A stretch of 64,000 bases of DNA from Cryptomeria japonica (lineage: Eukaryota; Streptophyta; Pinopsida; Cupressales; Cupressaceae): the NCBI RefSeq assembly GCF_030272615.1, contig NC_081407.1, forward strand, positions 148,737,744-148,801,743, read 5' to 3'. Below the pieces are notes generated by a model. It worked only from the letters and a program-made list of their open reading frames with translations, was not told the origin of the DNA and did not search any database. The position numbers were made by a program, and so were the translations under genes. Shown one piece after another: positions 34,822-45,840 of the stretch (its first letter is position 1; the number at the start of each line of letters is the position of its first letter).

Positions 34822-36067
34822 TGTCTACCCCAACTATAATGACAATAATAATACCTCTAATTGAAATCTCAATCTGAAGTTTGGACATTCATATGGTAGA
34901 GTTTACTATTCTCATGGCTGGTGTTCATTTAGTTGTCAATCTAGGAATGTAAAACTTGAAATGGGTCTGCAATATATATGCACTAAGCTCCTTAAATGAT
35001 TATTCTTAATTACTGCAGGAAAGGTAGGAATGGAAATCATAAAAGGCTAAATGAAAGCTTTACAAAAATCTGCTGAAAAGATCTAATAAAAATAACAGGA
35101 ATCACACCATTCTGCCTTGGCTGCAGGAACAGTCAAAGGATCTATTTCCAGTGGCTATAGGAACAGTCCAGTCATGAACTTCTACTGCAACTAAGTAAAA
35201 ATTAACTTCAATAATCATAAACACAAGATCACTCACCAAGTGGGCCCCCTTGGATGAGTGATATCAAACTCTCAGCAAAGAACTATTAGTAGATCAAAAT
35301 AACATATTTTTATTCATTTTTCTTGAAAGATGATTACATATTCTAAAAGAGAAAAATTCAGAATGCGTGACAAAAACTCTGCTCAATCCCTTTCCATTCT
35401 GTCTAACTCTCAGAAAAGAAGGAAGAGCTTATTATAAAGAAAAGATAAACTACAATTGACAACTCTAGTTATGCCCAAAAGAAGAGGCGGATAACTGTCA
35501 GATGAAGGGGATAACAGAGAGCTTGGTTGCAGGAACTGTGGATCTGAAACCGAACCACAGTCTTTGCATGCCAAAGAGATATTTTGCAAATTAAACATGC
35601 ACCGGAGTTAAACTCCCATGGTGAAGTACAACTATTCCGATTATGCCATAGATTGTGCTCGCTTGAATCTCCTTCAATTTGACCTCCAGCTATCTGAACG
35701 TGATTCTCCAATCCTTAGGCACGAAAGAAAATTCTCCACCGTGACATCAATTATTATCTGCACTAAAACAGAAAGAATATACAAGGACATGCATATGTAT
35801 CTTACTTAACTAATACATTCATTAACTCATATATGAAATCATCCTAAATAATCCGCATATCACAGGGACAAACCATTTGGCTGGAGGAACAAATTGGCAT
35901 GGCTGTAGGAATTAACATACAAGGTTCAAACATGATTTCTTAAGTTTAGTTTAAAACATGGATTACATATAGTCAATTCACAATATTTTACTATCACAAT
36001 GCAACCCAAAAGATACCAAAAATCTAAGAGTCTTGATAAAAAAACATGTCAATACACTGACTTATCA
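34822..36067 (-). repeat. Athila-type 3' LTR
   Basis: On the plus strand it reads from TGTCTACCCCAACTATAATG to ACTGACTTATCA, nearly identical in length to the other LTR. It contains several copies of a 'ggctgcaggaac'-like motif (near 35.12, 35.15, 35.53, 35.88 and 35.90 kb). Confidence 0.95.
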
Positions 36068-36083
36068 TGCCCCCCAACTTTAA
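36068..36083 (-). other. Athila-type polypurine tract
   Basis: On the minus strand 'ttaaagttggggggca' directly abuts the 3' LTR. Confidence 0.85.
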
Positions 36084-36298
36084 GGGTTTGCTGCTCCTGT
36101 AGCAAAAAGAAAATTTCTGATTTTTGCTGAAACTCTGAAATCACCAACAGTGTCCTGTCCAGTTCCCTTGGAAGGAAAATTCCAATAAAATCCCTTCATC
36201 TTCTCCAACCTGGACCATCTAGTTGTTTCTTCCATATCTACATCATAATTTTGTTATGTTGGTTGACATGCCAAAAGTGGCCACATAAGGATAGGAGG

Positions 36299-38404
36299 CT
36301 AAAAGATTAATGGCAACCAATTATTGGATTTCTCCATGCCTAGCTGTATGTACTTGGAGGCTCTCTGTATAGCTGCATGAAAATTTTGTAATGAGTAGGG
36401 TTCTCCCAGTTTTAAATGATTTGGTGGATGATTCCAGCATTGAGTTAGTCCTTCTAGTGCTGTTGTCCTATGGGTATGAACCAATTGCTCATACGCTTGA
36501 TAGACTTCCTCTCTCATTAGAAGTACTATCTTACTAACATCATCTCTTATTAGCAACTTTTGCCAATCATAATACAGAACCCTGGGTGCTTCTGATTCCC
36601 TCCTCAATGGCAATGGATAGTCAAGTTCCAATTTTTCAAACTCCCTGGCTTGTGGTCCTATAATCATTTCATTTTGTATCCAAGACATTAGAGCTTTGAG
36701 ATGGATATCCCCAATGTACAACAAAGGTTTCCATTCTCTGTCCTGGGGTACAACATAATTATGTAAATATAATTCACATAACGAATTCCTTACAGAATGT
36801 GGGGAGGTTTGATAAGCATGATATAATTCCTCAGGTGTTTCCAAGGATGGATTAAGATCCCTTACTATGTGATTTAATCTAAAGTTCAGATACCATTCTT
36901 TCAAGTGCACTGCATAAATTCTTGGGGGAGCCCTACACTGCATTATCTCAAGAATCATACCATAAATCTCTTCTACCTTAGTCTCCAATTCTTCAATTCT
37001 ATTATCTTTTTTCTCAATCTTTTTTTGTTGCTTATTAATTATCCCTTGCAACCTATCCTTCTCTATTTCCAACAATTGATAAACTAGTTAGGGATGAAGG
37101 AGTTCTTATGGGTCCTACCTTAGATCGTGGGATTTCTTCAATAACTTCCTCATTTTGGATTGGCATATCTCCCACGTTTTCTTCAGGTTGTTGTGGAACA
37201 TCATCAATAATCTCCTCACATTTCAATGCCACTGAAGCCAAATTTGCAAGCTTATGCATTGCAATTTCTTCCTGAATTTCTTCTCCTGCAGGGTTTTCTT
37301 GAATTTCCTCTTCTATGGGGTTTTCTTGAATTTTCTTCTCTGCAACATCTTCTTCTTCTGAAGTTTCTACTGCAATCAGCTCTGCTAGATTACTCACTGG
37401 TTGAGTCTTCTGTGTCCTCCTTCTTGTTCTCCTCACATACACTTTTGAAACAGACGCAAGAGTTTTTGTTTTTGTTTGACGCCTCTTGGCTGCAGGAGGG
37501 ATATGCACTTCCTGCGGCTGGATAACAAATTCTTCATCTGACTCCTTTTCCAATTCTTTTCCTTCCCTCTGCAAAATAGGTGAACCTCCTTGAAGAGAGG
37601 TAGAGGGTTGTCCTTTGATTGACTCTGCTTCAATATTTTCTTCTAAAATAATTGCAGCTCCTTCAGCAACCAGCAAACCCTCATCTTCACCAGAAAGACC
37701 TTCTGAAACTATCTCTTCTTGAATCGGCGGATTATTTTCAATAGGGGCTTCATCTACCCTAAATTGTAGAATATCTTCAAACACACCCCATTCCATCTGT
37801 GAAACATCTCTCAGGGACCGTTGTACTAGCAACTTCACCAGTCCATGATGGCTAACAGAGCGATTTCCATATTTTTTAGTCTTCTTAGCACTTATAGAAA
37901 TGAGATGATACAAGAAATTGGGACATTAACTTGCCGGTCATGACACAGATGACTATGTAACTTGAAGTGAGGCGAATAGATATTTGAATACCGTCCTTTA
38001 TAGGTAATATATTTCATAATATATAGAGCTACTTGAGGCCAATGTGTTGGCAAAGAAACCCTTCTAGTCCCTTGGCTATCCACCATTAAGGGTCTCTCAG
38101 TAGGAACTGTGAACTCTGCCCTGGCACTCCTTGCATCCTTCGATTCTGGAAAGAGTTCTCCTTCCTGCAGCAACCCTGTGACCTCTGCAATTCGCTGCTC
38201 TGTAGCAATTACCCTCAACCCCTTAACTATAGCTTCTCCTTCGTCAAAAGAATGCATAAATTCCATAGCTATTTCGTCATTGAAATCCCTAATTCTTAAG
38301 AAATAATCCACCCAGTCGTGGTTTTGGAAATAATGCACACAGACAACATCCTGCAGCAACCCTTCATGGACAGTTGGTTCATGGCGAATCAGATCACCAC
38401 CCAT
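36299..38404 (-). pseudogene. Extra open reading frame after pol in the Athila-type element
   Basis: About 700 codons lie between integrase and the 3' LTR, where Athila elements carry env-like or extra frames. It starts at 38404 (MGGDLIRHEPTVHEG) and is broken by two one-base frameshifts, near 37.91 kb and 37.08 kb. Visible parts are a globular N-terminal region (about 250 residues), a Glu-rich acidic middle with repeated 'EEIQENP' units (about 37.27-37.33 kb), and a probable coiled coil (about 36.95-37.07 kb: KKIEKKDNRIEELETKVEEI). A C-terminal region rich in Trp, Tyr and Leu (about 36.30-36.93 kb) follows. I see no signal peptide or membrane segment, so I do not call it an envelope. The function is unknown. 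Confidence 0.8.
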
Positions 38405-39055
38405 CTTTTACTCTGATATTCCGTAGTTTCACCAAAATGTTTGACAGATTCCCAAAAGCTAAAATCTACATATCTTAAATTTGGCGGCAGAAGTTATTAT
38501 TCACTCGCATGAAATAATAATCATCATAAGTAATGTTAGTTAGGAAATCAGTTCAGGATAATAAATCTTACTGGGAAAAAGGACCATAAAGTACCCCCCC
38601 AACTTAACCTAGCACGTGTCCACACAGGCTGATGAGATTTCAGGTTTGGAGCAGATTAAAACAGAATTAAAATCATAATGACCTAATAAATGCATAATTG
38701 AAATAAAGTACAATATACACGTACCTACAATTGGGCAAAAATGATGGCGAAATGAAATGAAGTGACAGGTAAGAAAGTGGGATGGAGTGTAGTGGATGGA
38801 ACTTTATGTACGGAGAATACTATTCCTCATGGAAATATTTTATTATGATACGGTAAATATGTTCACTACAGAGGCTGCAGGAACATCACCCTTATCAACA
38901 CGCTCAAATGCAACAGGAAGCTCATGAATTGATAACGAAGCATCAATAGTTGCTGCAGGAACCTTGCCAGTTGCTGCAGGAACTTGTATTTCATTTTGAG
39001 GAGCAAACTGTTGTAGGAACTCTTCTCTAGTAGCTGGCTTGCGATAAAGTCATAG
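38405..39055 (-). other. Non-coding spacer between integrase and extra ORF
   Basis: No persistent frame is present. It contains 'gctgcaggaac'-type motifs near 38.87, 38.95, 38.97 and 39.01 kb, like those in the LTRs. A splice acceptor or internal promoter for the extra frame would be expected here, but I cannot identify one. Confidence 0.5.
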
Positions 39056-40180
39056 TCAGTGTCCATTCACTAAGAGTTTAAATCGAACAGGATCTATTAT
39101 GGACAACCGAACTGCTCCATTGTGAAAAACTTCTTCTACCTCATAAGGACCCAACCACCTTGTTTGGATTTTTCCCATAGCATCCTTATATCTGGAATCA
39201 TACAAGAGTGCCCAGTCACCAACTTTGAATTTCTTTTCTCTGATATATTTATCATGCCATCTGGCTCTTTGGTTTTGAATCAACTCTATCTGTTGAACAA
39301 CTATCTTTCTCCATTCATCAAGAGCATTTAACTGTTGAATGCGTTCTTTCTGTGCTTCAGACAATGTCATATTTAGTTGTAGAGCTGTTCTCAATGTTTT
39401 ATGCTCAAATTCAATAGGCATCATTGCTGTTTTGCCATAAACCATCTCAAAAGGTGTGAATCCAATTGCTGTTTTCCATGTTCTATATGCCCAAATTGCC
39501 TCTGAAAGCTGATTAGACCAATCTTTCTTATGGATAGACACTATTTTTGTAAGAATAGCCTCAAGCTCTCTATTGGTAACTTCTACTTGGCCATTAGACT
39601 ATGGATGATATGGAGTAGATTTCTTGTGTCTTATATTGTATTCATTGACCAAAGCTTTTATCAATGTTGATGTAAATTGAGGTCCCTGATCTGAGACAAT
39701 TTCCTTGGGTACTCCATACCTTGTAAATATTTCTTCATAGAAAAATTCAGCTACCTTATTATCTCTTGCATGTTGCATAGCTCTAGCTTCTACCCATTTT
39801 GTCACTTAGTCTGTACAGACCAAGATAGAAGATTTGCCATTAGAAGGTGGATCAATGGGGCCAACAAAATCTAATCCCTATTTGTCAAATGGTGTAATAG
39901 ATATTTGAGGGTATAGTGGCATTTCATCAGATTTTGTAGGTCTGCCCATTCGCTAACATCTGTCACATTTCCTTGTGTACTGAGCTGCATCCTTGTGTAG
40001 TGTAGGCCAGTAATAACCAATATTGAGTATTTTCAGTGCTATTCTTTTGGCAGCAAAATGACCTCCACATGGGTCATCATGACATGCATGCAAGATGTCA
40101 TATGTTTCATCTTCTCTGAAACATCTTCGCATGACTTGATCGGGTCCAGTATAAGATAGACAATCAACAATCCATGAAAA
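39056..40180 (-). pseudogene. Athila-type integrase
   Basis: The HHCC region runs from 'ILHACHDDPCGGHFAAKRI' to 'RKCDRC' (about 40.10-39.95 kb). The core has Asp in 'GLDFVGP' (about 39.87 kb), Asp in 'VSDQGPQF' (about 39.69 kb) and Glu in 'NGQVEVTNRE' (about 39.58 kb), so the catalytic triad is present. The C-terminal 'VGDWALLYDSRYKDAMGKIQ' and 'RWLGPYEVEEVF' module (about 39.2-39.1 kb) is typical of plant gypsy integrases. Stops at 39953 (TAG), near 39878 (TAG), near 39809 (TAA) and at 39599 (TAG) break it. No chromodomain is present. Confidence 0.93.
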
Positions 40181-41773
40181 GTTAAAACTTTTTTCAACTA
40201 GCAACCTTCTTTCCTTAGTAGAAAAAGAAATTGGCATCTTAGCTGCAGCTAAATAGTTGGCAATATCAGCATACCAAGGAGTATGAGCCTGTATGAGAAA
40301 CAAATGCTCATCTGGAAAAGTGTCATCTATCATTGTAGAGTCTTCCTGCAATTGAAGACGTGAAAGATAATCTGCTACAACATTAGACTTCCCTGACTTA
40401 TCAACAACTGTGATATCAAATTCCTGCATCAACAATAACCAGCGAGCCAGTCTACCGGTGATGGATGACTTATTCATAAGATATCTAATTGCAGTATGAT
40501 ATGTATGCACAAATATTGGATACCCTATAATATAGTGTCTAAACTTGTTAAGGGCATATATGATAGCTAGCATTTCCTTTTCAGTAACTGTATAATTCAA
40601 TGTAGGTCCCTGCAAATTCTTGCTGATATAATATATTGCATTTTCCAACTTATCAACTTTTTGTCCTAGCACTACTCCTATAGCATAATTAGATGCATCA
40701 GTATGGATTTGGAATGGTAGAGACCAATTAGGTCCTTTTAGAACTGGTGCTTGAGTCAAAGCATGCTTAAGCTTTAAAAAAGCTTCATTGCATGCTGAGG
40801 TCCATTTAAAGTCTGCATCTTTAGTAAGCAGTGTATATAAGGGACTTGCAATTTTGTTGAAATCTTTGATGAACCTTCTGTAGTATCCAGCATGGCCAAG
40901 AAAACTTCTTACATCTTTCTGCTTCACAGGGTTATTAATATGCTGAATAACCTCAATCTTTGCTGGATCCGCTTGTATGCCTTGTATAGATATATGATGA
41001 CCAAGGACTATTCCTTCTTCCATCATAATGAAACACTTTTCACTATTTAGAGACAAGTTGTAGTCTTCACACCGCTGCAAAACTTTCTTCAAATTACCCT
41101 ATGCTTGATCAAATTCAGAACCATAGGTTGTAAAGTCATCCATGTAAATTTCCATTATATCTTGAGAAATATAAAAAAAAATACTGATGACTGCCCTTTG
41201 AAAAGTGGTTGGAGCATTACACAACCCAAAAGGAAGAACATAATATGCATAAGTGCCCCATGGACAAGTAAATGTTGTTTTCTCTTGATCCTCAGGAGCT
41301 ATTTGTATCTGATTATAGCCACTAAATCCATCCAGAAATGAAAAATATCTCTTACCAGCAAGAGAATCCAATACCTGATCCACAAATGGCAGTAGAAAAT
41401 GACCCTTCCTTGTGGCTAAGTTCAAAGCTCTATAATCAACACATACTCTCCATTTGCCTCCCTTTTTAGGAACTATCACCAAAGGTGATACCCATTGACT
41501 GTCAGAGATAGGATAGATAAACCCAACTTTCAACAATTTATGCAATTCTTCCTTAACTATCTCCTTCAGGGCAAGATTGACTCTTCTTTGAGGTTGTCTG
41601 AGGGGGCAACACTCATCCTTTATGTAAATGCGATTAGTACAAATTGCTGGATCAATTCCATTCATATCCTTGTAATCCCATGCAAAGGCATTTCTATGGA
41701 GTTTTAGCAAGTCCACCAGGCTATCTTTCTGAGTATCTGCTATATTCTTGTTGATGTTCAAATATTTATTCAA
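40181..41773 (-). pseudogene. Athila-type reverse transcriptase and RNase H
   Basis: Reverse transcriptase motifs in order are 'LLKVGFIYPISDSQWVSPLV', 'PKKGGKWRVCVDYRALN', 'YFSFLDGFSGYNQI', 'GLCNAPTTFQRA' and catalytic 'YMDDF' (about 41.14 kb). A stop at 41099-41101 separates these from the remainder: 'LQRCEDYNLSLNSEKC', 'GHAGYYRRFIKDF', then RNase H 'IHTDASNYAIGVVLGQ', 'YTVTEKEMLAIIYALNKFRHY' and 'VVADYLSRL'. In plant Athila elements the 'FLDG.SGYNQI' and 'MDDF' wording is usual. The frame is otherwise continuous from gag's second half to integrase. Confidence 0.94.
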
Positions 41774-41827
41774 TTCAACCTCTATCTTGATAGTAAGATC
41801 AATCTGATTTATATCAAATACATGAGA

Positions 41828-42730
41828 TTATGACAATTTTTGCGGCAACAAGGTAAGCAAGATATCAGTGGCTGCAGGAAAGTCCAACCCTGCAATATTC
41901 GGAACCAATTCATGCAATTCTTGGTCTTCTATTAATTTGTTTATCAAGACCTTATAAATGATTGATTCTTCACCATATAACTGCATGAGTGACACTCGAT
42001 TAATCATCATAAGGTGATTAATAAAGTCAATTTCTTCAAATTCCTCTCTCAAAATAGGCCAAACAGCTTGCTGCTGCTCAAGCTGAGGCTGTGCAGGGGA
42101 ATGCAAGGCCAATGTTTTTGTGGAACTGCCATTTGAAATAGTCATGTCTCTTGATCTACACCCAATATATGCATCAGCTGTGGCAAGCCATGGTCTTCCC
42201 AAAATGACTGGATATCCCTCGAATGTTGCTTTTGGGGATAAAATCATAAAGTCTACATGATATTCCCAGGAATCTAGAATGACCACTATATCTTCTATCA
42301 TACCATCAGGTCTTACTGCAGAGCCATCAGCAAGTTGAAGAACTGTGGGTGTAGCCCTTAAACTATCTATCTCTAGATGTTTCATTACTTCCCTTGTCAT
42401 TACATTAATGGCTGCCCCTAGATCAACTAAAACATTTTTTATTTGACTGCCATTAATGACTATACTCACAACAGGACTGCCTGGATCATAATACTTTGGA
42501 ATAGCAATTTTTCCTAATATAATATCAGCCAATTGACCCATAACATGAACTGTTTGTGGATCCTTTTTCTTTCTGCCAGGTTTCTTTAGGTATGCCTCTC
42601 TCAATGATTTACCATATATTGGAACATCCTTTATTGCTTGCATCAATGGAATTTTAACACAAATGTGCTTCAGTTGATCAAGAATATCAAAGCTTTGTTG
42701 TTGATCAGTTGAAACTTCTTTGTCTTTCAA
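41828..42730 (-). pseudogene. Athila-type aspartic protease region
   Basis: A 300-residue open piece carries the retropepsin motif 'VLVDLGAAINVM' (about 42.41-42.44 kb), the Athila form in which Leu-Gly replaces Ser/Thr-Gly after the catalytic Asp. 'VILGRPWLATADAYI' follows (about 42.17-42.21 kb). The N-terminal 'PIYGKSLREAYLKK' phrase is typical of this region in gypsy polyproteins. A TAA-type stop at the end (41828) separates it from the reverse transcriptase frame. Confidence 0.9.
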
Positions 42731-42739
42731 TCTTTGGGG

Positions 42740-44496
42740 AAATGGTGGTAATATTTGATTATGAGATATTACATCATTAGGATCAGAGATTGGCTGCTCT
42801 TCTTGTACCTCAGTAATAACTGGCTGAGAGGGATTAGGTAGTGTTGTTCCAGATCATAGGTGAATATCATCTAGTGATAAAGAATAGGCTGGGTATTGAT
42901 TAGCATCAGCTGAATAAGCTTGTTGTTGTTGCTGAGATTTGATATTTGGATTAGGCAACGGTTGAGTAGGCAGCTGTGTTGGCTTGGGAGGTGGTGTTGT
43001 GGCTACAGGAGGTGGCATTAAAGCAGGAGGTTGTGGCTGCTGAGCAGGGGGCTGATATCCAGAAGATTGGGATGACCATGATGGGTTTCCCCTCCATTGA
43101 GAGGTAGGTTGCCAATTCCCTTAAAACTGGTTCCCTGCACCCTGAGGTGGATACCAGTTTCCTTGTGGCTGCTAGCACTGGGGTATTTGATTAGTAAATT
43201 GTTGTCCTTGGCCTTGTGATCCATACCAATGTGGATAAGTACCAAAATTTTGAGAATACTGTGGTTGCCATTGGTTGTTTGGTGCATAAGAATTACCACT
43301 ATAACCAGAAAAAGAAAGTGGATCAGGTGGCATACCTTGTCTCTGAAAATTTGGTCTTCTCTGAGAAACATAGAGGACTTGTTCATTCTCCCCTTGAACT
43401 GTTTTGAACCCAGGTACTTCAACATTTGCAACCATCTTACATCTGCAATCTTTCTTCCGCTGCTTACAATGAGGACATAATTCTGCAAGAAATGCATCAG
43501 CTTCTTCATGCTTCTTCTTGGCTGCCAATGTATCCAACTGAGCAACCATATTATTTATAATATCCTCCTTGAAATCTTTTAACAAATGACTAAGTTCCAA
43601 CCTAGAAACTCCATTTCCAGATGATGATGATAGTGCTCCTGGCTTAAATCTCTTATTCTTCTTAGAAGTAGATCTGGAATACTTTTTGCAAATTTGTCCT
43701 ATTTCAGACCAAGTAGACTGTGTAATGTCAGCTCCCCCCATTAGATCTAAGGAATCGTTGCATTCATCACTAATACCCCTCAAGAATATCAATTTGAGGG
43801 AATCTTCATTCAGAACTTACTATGCTTGGACTTCTTGACACTAAACAAAAACCTTTCCAGATAATCCTCAAGGCTCTCATCTTCAGTTTGTGTCATTCTA
43901 AAGATATCATCCCCATGACGATCAGTGCCTCTACAATAATCTTTGTATTTTGCAAGAAACAACCATTTCATCTCATCCCATGTATTGATTGTGCTACTAC
44001 CCAAGCTCATAAACCATCTCAAGGATGACTCCTTCAAAGTGGTTGGAAAAATTTTGAGTCTATGGGCATCTATAGTATAGTCAAAACTCCTACAGAGAAC
44101 ATCAAACTCAAACATAAATGTATTCGGATCCTCTGTGACCAACCCATAGAACTTAGGAAGTGAAGATGCTGGAATGTTCTTGAGGTTAGCATTATCATGC
44201 TGGTTAGAGATGGGAAACTAAAATGTTGGACCAGGTGGTGGTGGTGGATTATTTCCAACAGGAGGTGGGTTCCCTTGCATTGGACTTGTGGGGGTTATTA
44301 CAATAGGCAATTCTTCTTCTTGTGGACCAAAAAGGAACTGAAGACTACCTTCTGGAAATTCAGACTCAGGGTGATTCAAATTTTGTGGGACTTGATACAG
44401 CTCAGAAAAAGGGTTTATATTTGGAAAACTATCTTCTGCATGAGTAGTATGAGTGGGTAAAAATCTACCTCTGGCATCTCTTCTTCTATTATGCAT
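42740..44496 (-). pseudogene. Athila-type gag
   Basis: It begins at 'MHNRRRDARGRFLP' (44496), near the PBS. A Pro-rich N-terminus ends at a stop (44218-44220). The retrotransposon gag domain follows (about 43.81-44.14 kb: 'TLKESSLRWFMSL', 'INTWDEMKWLFLAKY', 'SLEDYLERF'). A one-base shift near 43.80 kb leads to the next frame. There, 'CPHCKQRKKDCRC' (about 43.43-43.47 kb) is a Cys-rich cluster replacing a classic CCHC knuckle. A Gln/Pro/Asn-rich tail runs to about 42.85 kb. Stops near 43172, 43122 and 42856 fit C-to-T changes of Gln or Arg codons. Confidence 0.9.
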
Positions 44497-44563
44497 GCAG
44501 ATTCATGAAATTCAAACAATTAACTAGAAACTAAAATAATCATAAAAGGCTCTTAGCTTGACA

Positions 44564-44584
44564 CCATCCCCGACAACGGTGCCA
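44564..44584 (-). other. Athila-type primer binding site
   Basis: The minus strand reads TGGCACCGTTGTCGGGGATG, four bases from the 5' LTR. TGGCRCCGTTGYCGGGGA sites are the known PBS type of Athila-lineage elements. Confidence 0.92.
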
Positions 44585-44588
44585 AAAA

Positions 44589-45835
44589 TGTCTACCCCAA
44601 CTATAATGACAATAATAATACCTCTAATTGAAATCTCAATCTGAAGTTTGGACATTCATATGGTAGAGTTTACTATTCTCATGGCTGGTGTTCATTTAGT
44701 TGTCAATCCAGGAACGTAAAACTTGAAATGGGTCTGCAATATATATGCACGAAGCTCCTTAAATGATTATTCTTAATTACTGTAGGAAAGGTAGGAATGG
44801 AAATCATAAAAGGCTAAATGAAAGCTTTACAAAACTCTGCTGAAAAGATCTAATAAAAATAACAGGAATCACACCGTTCTACCTTAGCTACAGGAACAGT
44901 CAAAGGATCTATTTCCAGTGGCTGCAGGAACAGTCCAGTCATGAACTTCTACTGCAACTAAGTAAAAACTAACTTCAATAATCATAAACACAAGATCACT
45001 CACCAAGTGGGCCCCCTTGGATGAGTGATATCAAACTCTCAACAAAGAACTATTAGTAGATCAGAATAACATATTTTTATTCATTTTTCCTGAAAGATGA
45101 TTACATATTCTAAAAGAGAAAAATTCAGAATGCGTGACAAAAACTCTGCTCAATCCCTTTTCATTTTGTCTAACTCTTAGAAAAGAAGGAAGAGCTTATT
45201 ATAAAGAAAAGATAAACTACAATGGACAACTCCAGCTACGCCCAGAAGAAGAGGTGGATAGCTGTCATATGAAGGGGATAACAGAGAGCTTGGTTGCAGG
45301 AACTGTGGATTTGAAACCGAACCACAGTCTTTGCACGCCAAAGAGATATTTTGCAAATTAAACATGCACCAAAGTTAAACTCCCATGGTGAAGTACAACT
45401 ACTCCGATTATGCCATAGATTGCGCTCACTTGAATCTCCTTCAATTTGACCTCCAACTATCTGAACGCGATTCTCCAGTCCTTAGGCGCGAAAGAAAATT
45501 CTCCACCGCGGCATCAATTATTATCTGCACTAAAACATAAACAGTATACAAGGACATGGATATGTATCTTACTTAACTAATACATTCATTAACTCATATA
45601 TGAAATCATCCTAAATAATCTGCATATCACAGGGACAAACCATTTGGTTGTAGGAACAAATTGGCATGGTTGCAGGAATTAATAGACAAGGTTCAAACAT
45701 GATTTCTTAAGTTTAGTTTTAAAACATGGATTACATATAGTCAATTCACAATATTTTACTATCACAATGCAACCCAAAAGATACCAAAAACCTAAGAGTC
45801 CTGATAAAAAAACATGTCAATACACTGACTTATCA
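44589..45835 (-). repeat. Athila-type 5' LTR
   Basis: 1,247 bp, the counterpart of 34822-36067, with many C/T differences between the two. It carries the same set of 'gctgcaggaac'-like motifs (near 44.89, 44.92, 45.29, 45.65 and 45.67 kb). Confidence 0.95.
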
Positions 45836-45840
45836 TATGG

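Larger units (their letters stand above)
34822..45835 (-). mobile_element. Athila-type Ty3/gypsy retrotransposon, 11.0 kb, TSD tatgg
   Basis: A complete element with LTRs of 1,246 bp (34822-36067, its 3' LTR) and 1,247 bp (44589-45835, its 5' LTR). Perfect tatgg duplications flank it (34817-34821 and 45836-45840). On the minus strand it has a PBS of the TGGCACCGTTGTCGGGGA type, gag, protease, reverse transcriptase, RNase H, integrase, a long extra open region, then the PPT. The LTRs differ by a few percent by eye. About a dozen nonsense codons and some frameshifts make it inactive. It is inserted in copy A only as far as can be seen. Confidence 0.95.

Noticed and set aside
36905-37633. Plus-strand open frames 36905-37087 and 37226-37525, and minus frame 37433-37633
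   Set aside because: Shadows of the extra reading frame of the Athila-type element in other frames.
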